This document shows positions 9,401-17,575 of a stretch of 64,000 nucleotides of DNA, in pieces. Made by a program: the position numbers and the translations under genes. Position 1 is the stretch's first letter; each line of letters opens with the position of its first letter. The notes under the pieces are model-generated. The model made no database searches. It was not told the DNA's origin and was given only the letters and a program-made list of their open reading frames with translations. Source of the stretch: Weeksellaceae bacterium. GTDB lineage: Bacteria > Bacteroidota > Bacteroidia > Flavobacteriales > Weeksellaceae. The stretch is from NCBI GenBank assembly GCA_022013695.1, contig JAKLPS010000007.1:50067-114066 (forward strand), read 5' to 3'.

Positions 9401-11126
9401 TGAGATTGGTCATCGATAGTTTTCCGGTTATCACGCCACTCGCGGAGTTGGTATCGCCTGCAGAAATTCCAAAATATTTGAGATTCACATACTTGACATC
9501 GGCGGCAATGTTGGCGACCAATCGCCGGGTCGAAAAATCAACCATCCCTTTGAAAGTCCCTTTGGCATTCGGATCGTTGGCAACAATGCTTCCTGTGAAT
9601 CTTTTCTTGTTAAGAACCCCTTCGATGGCAATATTGTTGAGATTTTTGCCCATAAGGTCGATGTGAGCAACGTCGGATTTAGTCTTGACGTACATTGTAT
9701 TGACATCGAAACCTTCACCTTGAACATCAAATTTTCCCGAAATCAATCCAACCTGTCTGCTATTTGTAAGAGCCGTCACATTGAGGTCTTTTACTTCTAC
9801 ATAACCTTTGTATTTTGGTCGTTTTGTGCTGTAATCCACGAGGTTGAAATCCGTCATTTTTGCCTGCCCTATGCCGGTAATCACTTGGCCGCTCGCAAGA
9901 ATTTGTTTTGGAGTCACCTTTGCCGAGCCATTGTATTTCATCCGTCCAAAATCATCCGCAAAATTTCCCATTTTGGAAGCAATAAATTTCGGAAGCGATG
10001 CCTTCAAAGCTTTATAATTGAAGTCAGCCGAAATATTTTTACTTTCGATGAATAATTTTTTATCGATAACGCCCCATAATTTCAGGTTTTTGGTGTTTAG
10101 GTTGACATCTTGCGAGCGGATCAGGAAATTATTAAGGGCAAAATCGTTGAGCGGTCCCGCCATAGTTCCCGAGATATTGATCGGTGTATAATTGTCCCAG
10201 TCGGTCACAAAATAACTGAGGTCATAGCCGCTAATCTGGCTTCCCGGAATGATTTTCAGATCCCATTTCACTTTTCTGCCAAAATCGGCAAATTTGGTTT
10301 TTGGATCCAGATTCATTATGGCCTCGCCTTGCAGTAGCGAATGATCTGTATTGATGGTAAGTTCTGCAAATTTCAGGTGCTCTTTTGTCAGTTCAAAACT
10401 GGTAGAAAAGGTTTCCACAAAATGTTCTTTCCCATATCGTTTTGTAATGAAGCTAAAGTTTCTGATATCGGCAAAAACATCGGGACCCTCCACTTTCAGA
10501 GAAGTAACGTGGAGATTCACTTTCCTCGCATCGAGCCATCTACCCGCTTCTCCGGGACTATTTTCATTGACGATCGTAGAGATGCCGTTGATGAGATCGA
10601 TTTTCATTTTCATCTGGAACTTCGGCTTGTTGGGATCGCGCGGTTTTCCGTCATCAAAATTGTCTACATATCGGATAAAATTACTGATGCTGTCGCCTTT
10701 GTACGTGATGACCCTGACAATCGGGTCGATCATCGTGGCTTGATTGAATTTGATATCTCTTGTGTTAAATGCCAACGCGAACCAATCCGAACCCACGCGC
10801 ACTTCCCGTGCTTTTACGAATTCGTAGCCTTTATAATCTTTCAAAACCAAGCCTTTGATCGTGACATCACCAAAAAAATTGACCTCAATATCTTGCAAAG
10901 ACATTCCCATTTTAAGATCCTTATTCAGGAAATCGATTGCTTGATCGGCAATATAGCGCTTGGTAACCGGCAGATTGATAGCAATGAGAACAACAGCCAA
11001 CAGACCCAAAATGCCAAAGAAAAGATAATTGAGAATCCTCCAGAAGAGTGGCGTTCGCTTCTTCTTGCCGGTCTCATTGACATTGGGAACTTCGCTCGTT
11101 GTGTTTTTATTTTCTAAATTTGCCAT
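6468..11126 (-). CDS. tamB: Translocation/assembly module TamB family protein
   Basis: A 1552-aa protein with one N-terminal membrane anchor (about residues 28-50, LFFGILGLLAVVLIAINLPV). A very long repetitive beta-strand region follows, then a C-terminal TamB (DUF490) domain (about residues 1150-1480). TamB-like proteins bridge the inner and outer membranes and are implicated in phospholipid transport and outer-membrane protein assembly. Bacteroidota versions are of this size. Start ATG 11126-11124 is only 5 bp from the divergent tsaD start, so its promoter must lie inside tsaD. The C-terminus (KKRKKIKSDSLVAEPNKEDS) is charged. Confidence 0.92.
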   Translation of the reverse strand: MANLENKNTTSEVPNVNETGKKKRTPLFWRILNYLFFGILGLLAVVLIAINLPVTKRYIADQAIDFLNKDLKMGMSLQDIEVNFFGDVTIKGLVLKDYKGYEFVKAREVRVGSDWFALAFNTRDIKFNQATMIDPIVRVITYKGDSISNFIRYVDNFDDGKPRDPNKPKFQMKMKIDLINGISTIVNENSPGEAGRWLDARKVNLHVTSLKVEGPDVFADIRNFSFITKRYGKEHFVETFSTSFELTKEHLKFAELTINTDHSLLQGEAIMNLDPKTKFADFGRKVKWDLKIIPGSQISGYDLSYFVTDWDNYTPINISGTMAGPLNDFALNNFLIRSQDVNLNTKNLKLWGVIDKKLFIESKNISADFNYKALKASLPKFIASKMGNFADDFGRMKYNGSAKVTPKQILASGQVITGIGQAKMTDFNLVDYSTKRPKYKGYVEVKDLNVTALTNSRQVGLISGKFDVQGEGFDVNTMYVKTKSDVAHIDLMGKNLNNIAIEGVLNKKRFTGSIVANDPNAKGTFKGMVDFSTRRLVANIAADVKYVNLKYFGISAGDTNSASGVITGKLSMTNLNDLNLDAEIRGLTLNSTAQKLQIPDSKLKAFFENGNRMVSIDAPGAVTGTLSGPFNLSDIGNMVGNSINKILVGNPPKKTYNNQSFDFDFDIQQGLVSFFLPDLELKNGGKVSGKYIGNTNDLILNADAANIKYMMTSKKELTEAEKFLAETDATYQPDLNKVSDSVMVDSLRLRVNTADANQQLLATVKRGQYGNNVFQGLKLTANNENGQILHIGTAFKLGTPEDETNNQMKEYAVNINQTTNAAGDYVLRFEPTTVKINNVAWSVDTSPELNHSITYRKKEKDFLIDNLRIFSDESELLIKEADFKSGKDFSADAEVKNLDISKLLALGNSKNPIDIKGIANGTIKIVKSGANLEPLVDLDVQDIFMNGKAMGNLVTKISKSEKPNVFDLSIQALSSEFLGKNTLDVTGTIDNNASSPVLDVNANMNDFDLAFTQQFVKEIFGNFRGKATGDLKISGPLNDIDYSGDIALKGFGLKLLFTGVDYSFDDTVINLSRGLALLNNIGMKDGRANSKGSISGSIQFETLSSLGINLIVRADNLLVINNTQEDNDLFWGRVYGQGDVYVSGPVSALEISTPNDGLAVLNNSTFTFNSASKSKVDEFKILRFLKRDGEGGIFVEKKKKSGANMLMDFDITVDNGTLVNVLVGDDVGSIAVKGQARHLKFRMERSGNITMNGTYTVDNGTFVSKAILDRTFQIAKNSIIRWSDNPMTPDLDITANYTRPITNAGEYLGMTLTQPINVVLSTKITNTLTKPEIEFGVSAPDGSAEVRETLATKMTNKDERTIQFGSVLVLNSFNVTNGNGLQFNLSKTAQDTGYNMLFKQLGSVINTISSAFQVNLDYISGDPNSNTSDRANTSVSLALSPRIKLKTGLGVPVTRVDNATNNYLSAEGTIEYDWSRTNNGSRLFRAYSKPSNIGLTTLTTTAGANQSYGAGVVYSRSFNSFGRLFKKRKKIKSDSLVAEPNKEDSLTKKRIK
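11115..11122 (+). promoter_or_regulatory. Candidate -7 element for tsaD inside the tamB start region
   Basis: TAAATTTG matches TAnnTTTG and ends 9 bp before the tsaD ATG. No TTG lies at the normal 17-23 bp spacing (nearest at 11099-11101, 13 bp), so this is tentative. It would sit within the first codons of tamB and give a near-leaderless mRNA. Confidence 0.4.
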
Positions 11127-11131
11127 CTATT

Positions 11132-12148
11132 ATGAGTGCATCAATTATTTTGGGTATCGAGTCTTCTTGCGACGACACCTCGGCGGCCATCATCTGCGGC
11201 AGCAAAATCCTGTCCAACATTGCTGCTAATCAGGAAATCCATAACGAGTATGGCGGTGTGGTTCCCGAGTTGGCTTCCAGAGCGCATCAGCAAAACATCA
11301 TCCCCGTGGTGGAAAAAGCATTTTCCAAAGCAAATATACAACAAAATGAGATTTGCGCGATTGGTTTCACCCGCGGTCCGGGACTTCTCGGATCTTTGCT
11401 CGTCGGAACTTCTTTTGCAAAATCTCTAGCGATGAGTCTGGACGTTCCTTTGATAGAAGTGAATCACCTGCAGGCGCACATTTTGGCGCATTTTATTGAT
11501 GATGCCAATCCCATTCCACCGCCGTTCCCATTTCTTTGTTTGACAGTTTCGGGCGGACATACGATGATTGTTTTGGTAAAAGATTATTTCGAGATGGAAA
11601 TTATCGGAAAAACCATCGACGACGCGGCAGGCGAAGCCTTTGACAAAATTGGAAAAATCTTTGACCTCGATTATCCTGCCGGCCCCATCATCGATAAATT
11701 GGCAAAAGAAGGCAATCCAGATGCTTTCCAATTCAACAAACCGAAAATGGAAGGCTATGATTATTCTTTCAGTGGCATCAAGACTTCGGTGTTGTATTTT
11801 ATTCAGAAGGAAGTGCGGAAAAATCCGGATTTCATCAAGGAAAATCTGAACGACCTTTGTGCCTCAGTTCAGAAATCAATTATTGAAATCTTAATGGATA
11901 AATTGGAAAAAGCGGCCAACGATCTTCATATAAAAAATGTTGCCATTGCAGGCGGCGTTTCGGCCAATTCTGCGCTAAGAAAAGCCATGGAAATGAATCA
12001 GGATAGACTCGGCTGGAACATCTTCATCCCAAAATTCGAATACACGACGGATAATGCGGCGATGATTGCAATGGTTGCCAAACTGAAGTATGAACGTGGC
12101 GAGTTTACGGATATTAGAACGACGGCGACAGCGAAATATGATTTGTAA
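11132..12148 (+). CDS. tsaD: tRNA N6-adenosine threonylcarbamoyltransferase TsaD
   Basis: TsaD transfers threonylcarbamoyl from TC-AMP to A37 of ANN-decoding tRNAs. The 338-aa protein starts MSASIILGIESSCDDTSAAI, the family N-terminus, so ATG 11132 is preferred over the upstream TTG at 11099. The metal-binding HxxxH appears in VNHLQAHILAHF, the ATPase motifs in VSGGHT and AGEAFDK, and the C-terminal motif in GGVSANSALR. Full length. Essential in most bacteria. Confidence 0.96.
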   Translation: MSASIILGIESSCDDTSAAIICGSKILSNIAANQEIHNEYGGVVPELASRAHQQNIIPVVEKAFSKANIQQNEICAIGFTRGPGLLGSLLVGTSFAKSLAMSLDVPLIEVNHLQAHILAHFIDDANPIPPPFPFLCLTVSGGHTMIVLVKDYFEMEIIGKTIDDAAGEAFDKIGKIFDLDYPAGPIIDKLAKEGNPDAFQFNKPKMEGYDYSFSGIKTSVLYFIQKEVRKNPDFIKENLNDLCASVQKSIIEILMDKLEKAANDLHIKNVAIAGGVSANSALRKAMEMNQDRLGWNIFIPKFEYTTDNAAMIAMVAKLKYERGEFTDIRTTATAKYDL

Positions 12149-12249
12149 AACCGGTTTAAAATGGCGGCATATTTGCAGAACCGTAAAAAAGTGCAACACT
12201 TAGTGACTATTCAGATTTTTAAAACTTACATCTACACAACTTCAAAATT

Positions 12250-13131
12250 ATGGCTTCAGGATTCTTCGCCATCTTAGACGACATTGCCTCATTGATGGAC
12301 GATATCGCAGTGACCAGCAAAATTGCAACACAAAAAACAGCCGGAATCTTGGGCGACGACCTGGCAGTCAATGCCAAGAAAGCCACCGGCTTCGTCTCTT
12401 CCCGAGAATTGCCCGTTCTTTGGGCCATTACCAAAGGCTCCTTTGTCAATAAGCTGATTATCCTGCCCATCATTTTTCTGCTCAATTATTTTTTTCCCGA
12501 GGCCATCAAAGTGATTCTGGTTTTAGGCGGTATTTACCTGGCTTACGAAGGCATGGAAAAGATTGTGGAATTTATTTTTCACCGAAACAAAAAAGAAAAG
12601 GTAGCCACCGTGGAAGACACGGCAGGAACGGACGAAGCCAATTCTGAAAAAACCAAAATCAGTTCTGCCATCAGAACCGATTTTATACTTTCTCTGGAAA
12701 TCGTCATCATCGCACTTGGCACCGTGATAGAGGAACAGCACCCTCTGCTGGTGCAGATTTTGACGGTAACACTGGTCTCATTCGCAGCAACGGTGGGCGT
12801 GTATGGTATCGTGGCTTTGATCGTCAGGATGGACGACACGGGTCTTTTCCTCATAAAAAAATCCGAAAACAAAGGTTTCTTTACCGGATTGGGACGGATA
12901 TTAGTCAGTGCATTACCCGTTGTGATCAAACTTTTAAGTATAATTGGCACTGTGGCTTTGCTTTTGGTATCCGGTAATATTTTTGTTCACAACATCGATT
13001 ACATCCATCATTTGATACCGGGAAACATTCCTACATTACTCGCAGACTTAGCTCTGGGAATAGTGTTTGGCTCGGTAGCTGTGCTATTGATGACGGTTGG
13101 GAAGAAATTACTTTCTTTGTTTAAGAAATAA
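12250..13131 (+). CDS. DUF808 family membrane protein (YedI-like)
   Basis: The 293-aa protein opens MASGFFAILDDIASLMDDIA, the diagnostic DUF808 start, followed by KIATQKTAGILGDDLAVNA. About six to seven hydrophobic segments follow, so it is an inner-membrane protein. Family members (E. coli YedI) have no established function. It stands alone between tsaD (101-bp gap) and rsmE (21-24 bp gap, depending on the rsmE start) and may be co-transcribed with rsmE. Confidence 0.9.
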   Translation: MASGFFAILDDIASLMDDIAVTSKIATQKTAGILGDDLAVNAKKATGFVSSRELPVLWAITKGSFVNKLIILPIIFLLNYFFPEAIKVILVLGGIYLAYEGMEKIVEFIFHRNKKEKVATVEDTAGTDEANSEKTKISSAIRTDFILSLEIVIIALGTVIEEQHPLLVQILTVTLVSFAATVGVYGIVALIVRMDDTGLFLIKKSENKGFFTGLGRILVSALPVVIKLLSIIGTVALLLVSGNIFVHNIDYIHHLIPGNIPTLLADLALGIVFGSVAVLLMTVGKKLLSLFKK

Positions 13132-13155
13132 AAACTGCAAGAAAAATACTGGATG

Positions 13156-13848
13156 ATGAAACTTTTCTTTGGACAGATCTTTCCCGAAATTTCAATTGAT
13201 AGTGATGAGCAGCAGCACATCGCAAAAGTCCTGAGAATGCGGGAAGGCGAAGAGATTTACCTGACAGACGGAAACGGAAACCTTGCCAAAGGAACTCTCA
13301 TTTTCGAAGGCAAAAAAGTGACGCTCAATGTTTCTGAAATCCAAGAAAACCTGCCTGACTTTTCGCCAAAACTTCACATCGCCATTGCACCTACAAAAAA
13401 CATAGACCGCATCGAATTCTTCGTAGAAAAAGCCGTAGAAATGGGAATTTCGGAAATCAGTTTTATCCTTACCGAGCAAACAGAACGCAAAAATATCAGC
13501 ATCGACAAACTGAGAAAACAAGCAATTGGTGCTTCCAAGCAAAGTCTGCGTTCTCATTTTCCAAAGATTAATGACCTTCAGAAATTTTCTGAGTTTATGA
13601 AAAATTTGGATTCAGAAAATACTTTCGTAGCGCATTGTAATGAAAACCTGGAAAGAACCTCACTTAATAATATTCCAACAATAGACAATTACACATTCCT
13701 GATTGGTCCGGAAGGCGATTTTTCGGATAAGGAAATTCAATTATTGGCAGAGAAAGGTATCAAAGCAGTTTCGCTTGGAAATCAAAGACTTCGAACAGAA
13801 ACAGCAGGCATTTTTGTTGCGGCGTGGAATTACGATAAGATGTTTTAA
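13156..13848 (+). CDS. rsmE: 16S rRNA (uracil(1498)-N(3))-methyltransferase RsmE
   Basis: RsmE methylates U1498 of 16S rRNA using SAM and belongs to the SPOUT superfamily with a trefoil knot. Here the N-terminal PUA-like part reads MKLFFGQIF...DSDEQQHIAKVLRMREGEE. The SPOUT part contains QSLRSHFP, LIGPEGDFSDKE and SLGNQRLRTETA, the conserved SAM-binding loops. Length of 230 aa is normal. Two adjacent ATGs exist (13153 and 13156); the second gives the family's usual MKLF start. Confidence 0.94.
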   Translation: MKLFFGQIFPEISIDSDEQQHIAKVLRMREGEEIYLTDGNGNLAKGTLIFEGKKVTLNVSEIQENLPDFSPKLHIAIAPTKNIDRIEFFVEKAVEMGISEISFILTEQTERKNISIDKLRKQAIGASKQSLRSHFPKINDLQKFSEFMKNLDSENTFVAHCNENLERTSLNNIPTIDNYTFLIGPEGDFSDKEIQLLAEKGIKAVSLGNQRLRTETAGIFVAAWNYDKMF

Positions 13849-13867
13849 ATTTTACTAAATTTCCCAA

Positions 13868-14989
13868 ATGAAAAACATTTCTACAAGCATTTGGGAACTC
13901 GATACTTTTTACAGAAAACGTGATATTGTTATCATTGGCTCTGGATTTACCGGACTTTGGACTGCTATTTCCATAAAAGAAAAATTTCCCGAAAAATCTG
14001 TTTTAATCATTGAAAGAAATCCCATTCCAACTGGTGCTTCTACAAGAAATGCCGGTTTTGCCTGTTTCGGAAGTCTGACAGAGATTATTTCTGACTCCGA
14101 AAAAATGGGTTGGGACAAAACTTTGGATTTAGTCAAGATGCGATTCGAAGGTTTGCAGAAAATCCAAAGCTACTTTTCTGCTGACGAAATTGATTTTGAA
14201 CTTTGCGGCGGCTATGAAATCTTGAATAATGAAAAAGCTTCAGATAGATTAGATGAAGTCAACCAACATCTTTTTCCGATTACAAAAACGGAAAAGACTT
14301 TCAGAATCGCCAATGAAAAAATTAAAGAATTTGGATTGGGAAAATCAGAATTTTTGGTTGAGAATCTATGTGAAGGAAGTCTGCATTCCGGAAAATTATT
14401 AATGAAACTCGTAGAAAAATGCCACGAAATAAAAGTGGAATTTCTTTGCGGAACCGAAGTAGAATCCGTTTCAGAAAATGAAAATGAACTTGAAATTAAA
14501 ATCAATAAAAATCTCAGTCTGATATCTGATAAAGTGATTTTTTGTACCAATGCTTTCAGTTCAAAATTCTTAAAATTCGAAGAAATCATTCCTGCAAGAG
14601 GACAAGTAATTCTGACAGAACCGATTGAAAATCTGAAGTTAAAAGGAACATTCCACTACGACGAAGGTTTTTATTATTTCAGAAATATCGGAAACCGAAT
14701 TCTTCTTGGTGGCGCAAGAAATCAGGATTTCAAAACTGAAGAAACATCGATTTTTGAAACTACCGAATTTCTTCAAAATCATTTAGAAAATTTCCTGAAA
14801 GATGTAATTCTCCCGAATCAGGATTTCAAAATTGCAATGCGCTGGTCTGGAATTATGGCGATGGGAAGTGAGAAAATGCCAATTGTAAAACAACTTTCCG
14901 AAAGACAATTCTGCGCCGTGAGATTGTCTGGAATGGGTGTTGCGCTGGCGCCGAAGATTGGAGAGATGGTTTGTGAATTGGTTTCTTGA
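13868..14989 (+). CDS. FAD-dependent oxidoreductase, DAO family
   Basis: The 373-aa protein has a dinucleotide-binding GSGFTGLWTA motif (residues 23-32). GASTRNAGFACFG follows, typical of DAO-family enzymes that oxidise amines or amino acids. The C-terminus GMGVALAPKIGEMV is the second FAD-contact motif. There is no signal peptide. It follows rsmE by 19 bp and is likely co-transcribed. The substrate is unknown; amino-acid or sarcosine-type oxidation is a family-level guess. Confidence 0.85.
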   Translation: MKNISTSIWELDTFYRKRDIVIIGSGFTGLWTAISIKEKFPEKSVLIIERNPIPTGASTRNAGFACFGSLTEIISDSEKMGWDKTLDLVKMRFEGLQKIQSYFSADEIDFELCGGYEILNNEKASDRLDEVNQHLFPITKTEKTFRIANEKIKEFGLGKSEFLVENLCEGSLHSGKLLMKLVEKCHEIKVEFLCGTEVESVSENENELEIKINKNLSLISDKVIFCTNAFSSKFLKFEEIIPARGQVILTEPIENLKLKGTFHYDEGFYYFRNIGNRILLGGARNQDFKTEETSIFETTEFLQNHLENFLKDVILPNQDFKIAMRWSGIMAMGSEKMPIVKQLSERQFCAVRLSGMGVALAPKIGEMVCELVS

Positions 14990-15098
14990 ATATTTTAACG
15001 TAAAGTCCGCTAGGTTTTCTAATCAATCATGAAAATATTTTAAGTTCGCAAAAAACTTAAAAATCAGAATAATACAAAAAATTAAAAATTATACTGAA

Positions 15099-15959
15099 CT
15101 ACAAAGCTAATATAAAAGAGGAAGTCAGAGATAATGAAATTCCTAAAATCTGTCGAAATTCTAATCTTTCCTGGTAATAAATCCTGACAAAAATCAATCC
15201 TACAATGGGTTCCAGCAACGCCAAAACAGCAAATAAAAAAATGCTGATTTCGGCAATCGCAAAGTTCAAACTCAATGTTCCGATGCATCCGAGAAATATT
15301 AAAAATAAAATTTCCCCTCGTGTTTTTCCCTTTATTTGCAAGACTTCGCAATTGTCTTTTTGGAAAAGCGAAATTGTGAAACTGACGGTAAAAACGGACA
15401 ATTCTAAGACAATACAAAAGAAAAGAATCCCAAATTCTTTGATGTAGGGAATAAACAGAAATGCTGTTGACCAGAATAATCTGGACAAAATCGTAAATAA
15501 CAAAGCTTTGGAAGGTTTTACTTTTTGCATTTTTTTTGAGGAATCAATCAGATAAATTCCAAGCGTGATGAGAAGCGCAAGAATAATTTTCTTGGTAGAA
15601 ATCTCTTCCCTAAAAATAAAAACACTGATAAGAATCCAAATCACAACATTCAGCTTACTGAAACCGATGACTTTGTTTGCGTCTCCGTATTTCAGAGATG
15701 TGACGTAGAAAACCAAACCCAAAGAATTCACGGCACATAGTCCGAAGATCTGCAGAAATTTCATCAAACTGATTGCTGGAAATTTTGTAATTCCATAAAA
15801 ATTTGAAATCAAAAAAATCGCAGAAAAAATAAGCATACATCCAAAACTCCGCATTGCGATGAGCGGAAATGTGCCGACAATATCTCTCGGATTCTTCCAA
15901 AGCACATTGGTAATCCCGTACGAGAAATGCCCGATGAAGATGATTAGAAAACCTAGCAT
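15099..15959 (-). CDS. EamA/DMT-family transporter
   Basis: The 286-aa protein has ten predicted membrane segments in two halves, the EamA duplicated architecture. Features include an FGCMLIF segment early and LALLEPIVGLIFVRIYYQERL near the end, the typical glutamate-proline helix of DMT exporters. It probably exports small metabolites; the substrate is unknown. Its start overlaps the 3' end of the upstream gene (15953-17131) by 7 bp, suggesting coupled translation. Confidence 0.85.
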   Translation of the reverse strand: MLGFLIIFIGHFSYGITNVLWKNPRDIVGTFPLIAMRSFGCMLIFSAIFLISNFYGITKFPAISLMKFLQIFGLCAVNSLGLVFYVTSLKYGDANKVIGFSKLNVVIWILISVFIFREEISTKKIILALLITLGIYLIDSSKKMQKVKPSKALLFTILSRLFWSTAFLFIPYIKEFGILFFCIVLELSVFTVSFTISLFQKDNCEVLQIKGKTRGEILFLIFLGCIGTLSLNFAIAEISIFLFAVLALLEPIVGLIFVRIYYQERLEFRQILGISLSLTSSFILAL

Positions 15960-17131
15960 TTCAGTCTTTCAAAAATTGATTTCCATCTTTTAAAACCTGT
16001 AATTTCAATTTCTCTTTGAAGATTTTGAAGATAATTTTCTTTGTTTATCTCATCTAAGAAATAGCCTAGCGTAAAATATTGAAGTTTGATGTAAGAGGCA
16101 ATGTCAAAAGTGAAATGTCTGTCTTTCCAGTCGATTTTGAACTCATTAAAATATCGTTTTGCTTCTTTAATTTTCTTCATTCCTAACAAACTCATTATTT
16201 TGGTAGCCGTAAAAAAATATCTATATTTTTCATAATAATATTGATTCCAAATCGATTCAAAATTTTCATCATTATAGAATTCCAATAATTCCTCAGCCTG
16301 CTGGTATTTTCCAATTGTATTAAGTGCATCTGCAAAATGGACTTTGAAAACGATGCTCTGTAGCGCATTGAAATTTTCTTTCTTTGGCAACTGCGTTTGT
16401 TTATCAATAAAATCATTGAAATCTTCTGAATTTTGAGAATACAGGACAAAAAGTTTTGCGACAGAATATCTAGCAACCGGAAAAATGTAGTGATTCCCGA
16501 ATTCTTTTTTCATTTTTTCATATGACTTTTCCAAATCTTTAAAGTTCGTGTCAAAATCAGCATTGTTTTCTGAAAAGAACTTGCCAAGGATGACAAAACT
16601 ACTAGCAAAAACACCGAAATGCGATATTTTCATATGTGAAGCACAGCTTAACAAAACACTCTGATAATCGGAATCCGCAGACCGATGATAGGTTGGATGC
16701 CAGCCAAGAACATATTCCAAAACGTCGGCAGAATTTCTGTATTCCAAAAAAAATTGCTGGAGTAATCCGGGATTGTTGATTATTCTTTCTACATATTGAA
16801 TATTTATATTTTGGAATACGGATTCTTTTTCTTCTTTGGGTTTTCGATGTTTGAGAAAGTCGTAAAACTGTTTTGTTCCTTCATCAAGAAAAGAATCTGG
16901 CGTAATGTCTTGTTTATTTTTGAAATCTCCAAAATCTTTATAGCTCAAAAATTTACAAATCGCATTTATAGAATGAGAACTCAAATTGCTTCCGGAATTC
17001 ATTTTACCAAGAAATCTCCGAAGCGTATTTTTCGAAACTCCGATTTCTGAGGAAAGGTTTTCGATTCCCTTCACGGTTGATATTTCCCGGAAATACAAAT
17101 CTTCGAATTCTTGTTTGAGTCTGGTTATCAT
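15953..17131 (-). CDS. Uncharacterised protein with N-terminal HTH-like segment
   Basis: The 392-aa protein begins with a helix-turn-helix-like stretch (GIENLSSEIGVSKNTLRRFLG, about residues 19-39). The rest is long, mostly helical and tyrosine/phenylalanine-rich, resembling TPR-type repeats. I know the pattern of short HTH plus helical repeat region from Bacteroidota regulators but cannot name a family. It overlaps the EamA gene by 7 bp and is divergent from the 17-residue-repeat gene with an 89-bp shared promoter region. A TACTTTTG -7-like box lies at 17137-17144, only 5 bp from the ATG. Confidence 0.6.
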   Translation of the reverse strand: MITRLKQEFEDLYFREISTVKGIENLSSEIGVSKNTLRRFLGKMNSGSNLSSHSINAICKFLSYKDFGDFKNKQDITPDSFLDEGTKQFYDFLKHRKPKEEKESVFQNINIQYVERIINNPGLLQQFFLEYRNSADVLEYVLGWHPTYHRSADSDYQSVLLSCASHMKISHFGVFASSFVILGKFFSENNADFDTNFKDLEKSYEKMKKEFGNHYIFPVARYSVAKLFVLYSQNSEDFNDFIDKQTQLPKKENFNALQSIVFKVHFADALNTIGKYQQAEELLEFYNDENFESIWNQYYYEKYRYFFTATKIMSLLGMKKIKEAKRYFNEFKIDWKDRHFTFDIASYIKLQYFTLGYFLDEINKENYLQNLQREIEITGFKRWKSIFERLKC

Positions 17132-17220
17132 CTTATCAAAAGTAAGAAATTTTTGGGCAAAATTGGGAAAGGTTCTACACGAGATTTTATAGTAGTTTTG
17201 AATTAGTTAAAAAAATTAGT

Positions 17221-17571
17221 ATGCCGGAAATCAAAGACAAAAAATATGGGAAAACTCTTTTCTACATTGATGGAAATGAGATTAAAGATAAAAAATATGG
17301 ATCAACCTTATTTTATATTGACAGTCCTGAAATCAGAGAAAAATCAAGATATGGAACAGTAAAATTCTATATCGACGGAAATGAAATTAAGGAAAAAAGC
17401 AAATATGGCAATGTGCGATATTTTGTGGATGGCAAAGATGTGAAAGAAAAAACGAAATATGGCGCATCACGTTTCAAAATAAGCGATTCCGAAATAAAAG
17501 GAAAGAGCAATTATTTTATAGACGGCGCATTGACGAGAGATCAATTGTATGGGTTTTTAGCAATTATTTAG
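17221..17571 (+). CDS. Protein of five-plus tandem 17-residue repeats, unknown function
   Basis: The 116-aa protein consists of repeats with an exact 17-residue period, starting at E3, E20, E37, E54, D71 and a shortened sixth at E88. The consensus is E-I-K-(E/D)-K-x-(K/R)-Y-G-x-x-(K/L)-F-Y-I-D-G. A cap follows (ALTRDQLYGFLAII). Alternating polar/aromatic residues and Y-G turns suggest a closed or solenoidal beta structure, possibly related to 'beta-flower' repeat proteins, though I cannot verify that. There is no signal peptide. The next gene starts 4 bp after the stop, so the two are almost surely co-translated. A TAGTTTTG box lies at 17193-17200. Confidence 0.7.
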   Translation: MPEIKDKKYGKTLFYIDGNEIKDKKYGSTLFYIDSPEIREKSRYGTVKFYIDGNEIKEKSKYGNVRYFVDGKDVKEKTKYGASRFKISDSEIKGKSNYFIDGALTRDQLYGFLAII

Positions 17572-17575
17572 AAAT

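Noticed and set aside
10341..11117. 258-aa frame on the plus strand opposite tamB
   Set aside because: It lies fully within tamB, has no recognisable domain and a biased composition (many I, F, D, R) typical of the opposite strand of a beta-rich gene.
17227..17550. Tandem 51-bp units that might be taken for a CRISPR or VNTR array
   Set aside because: The units are diverged in DNA but conserved in protein register, with no spacers; they encode the 17-residue repeats.
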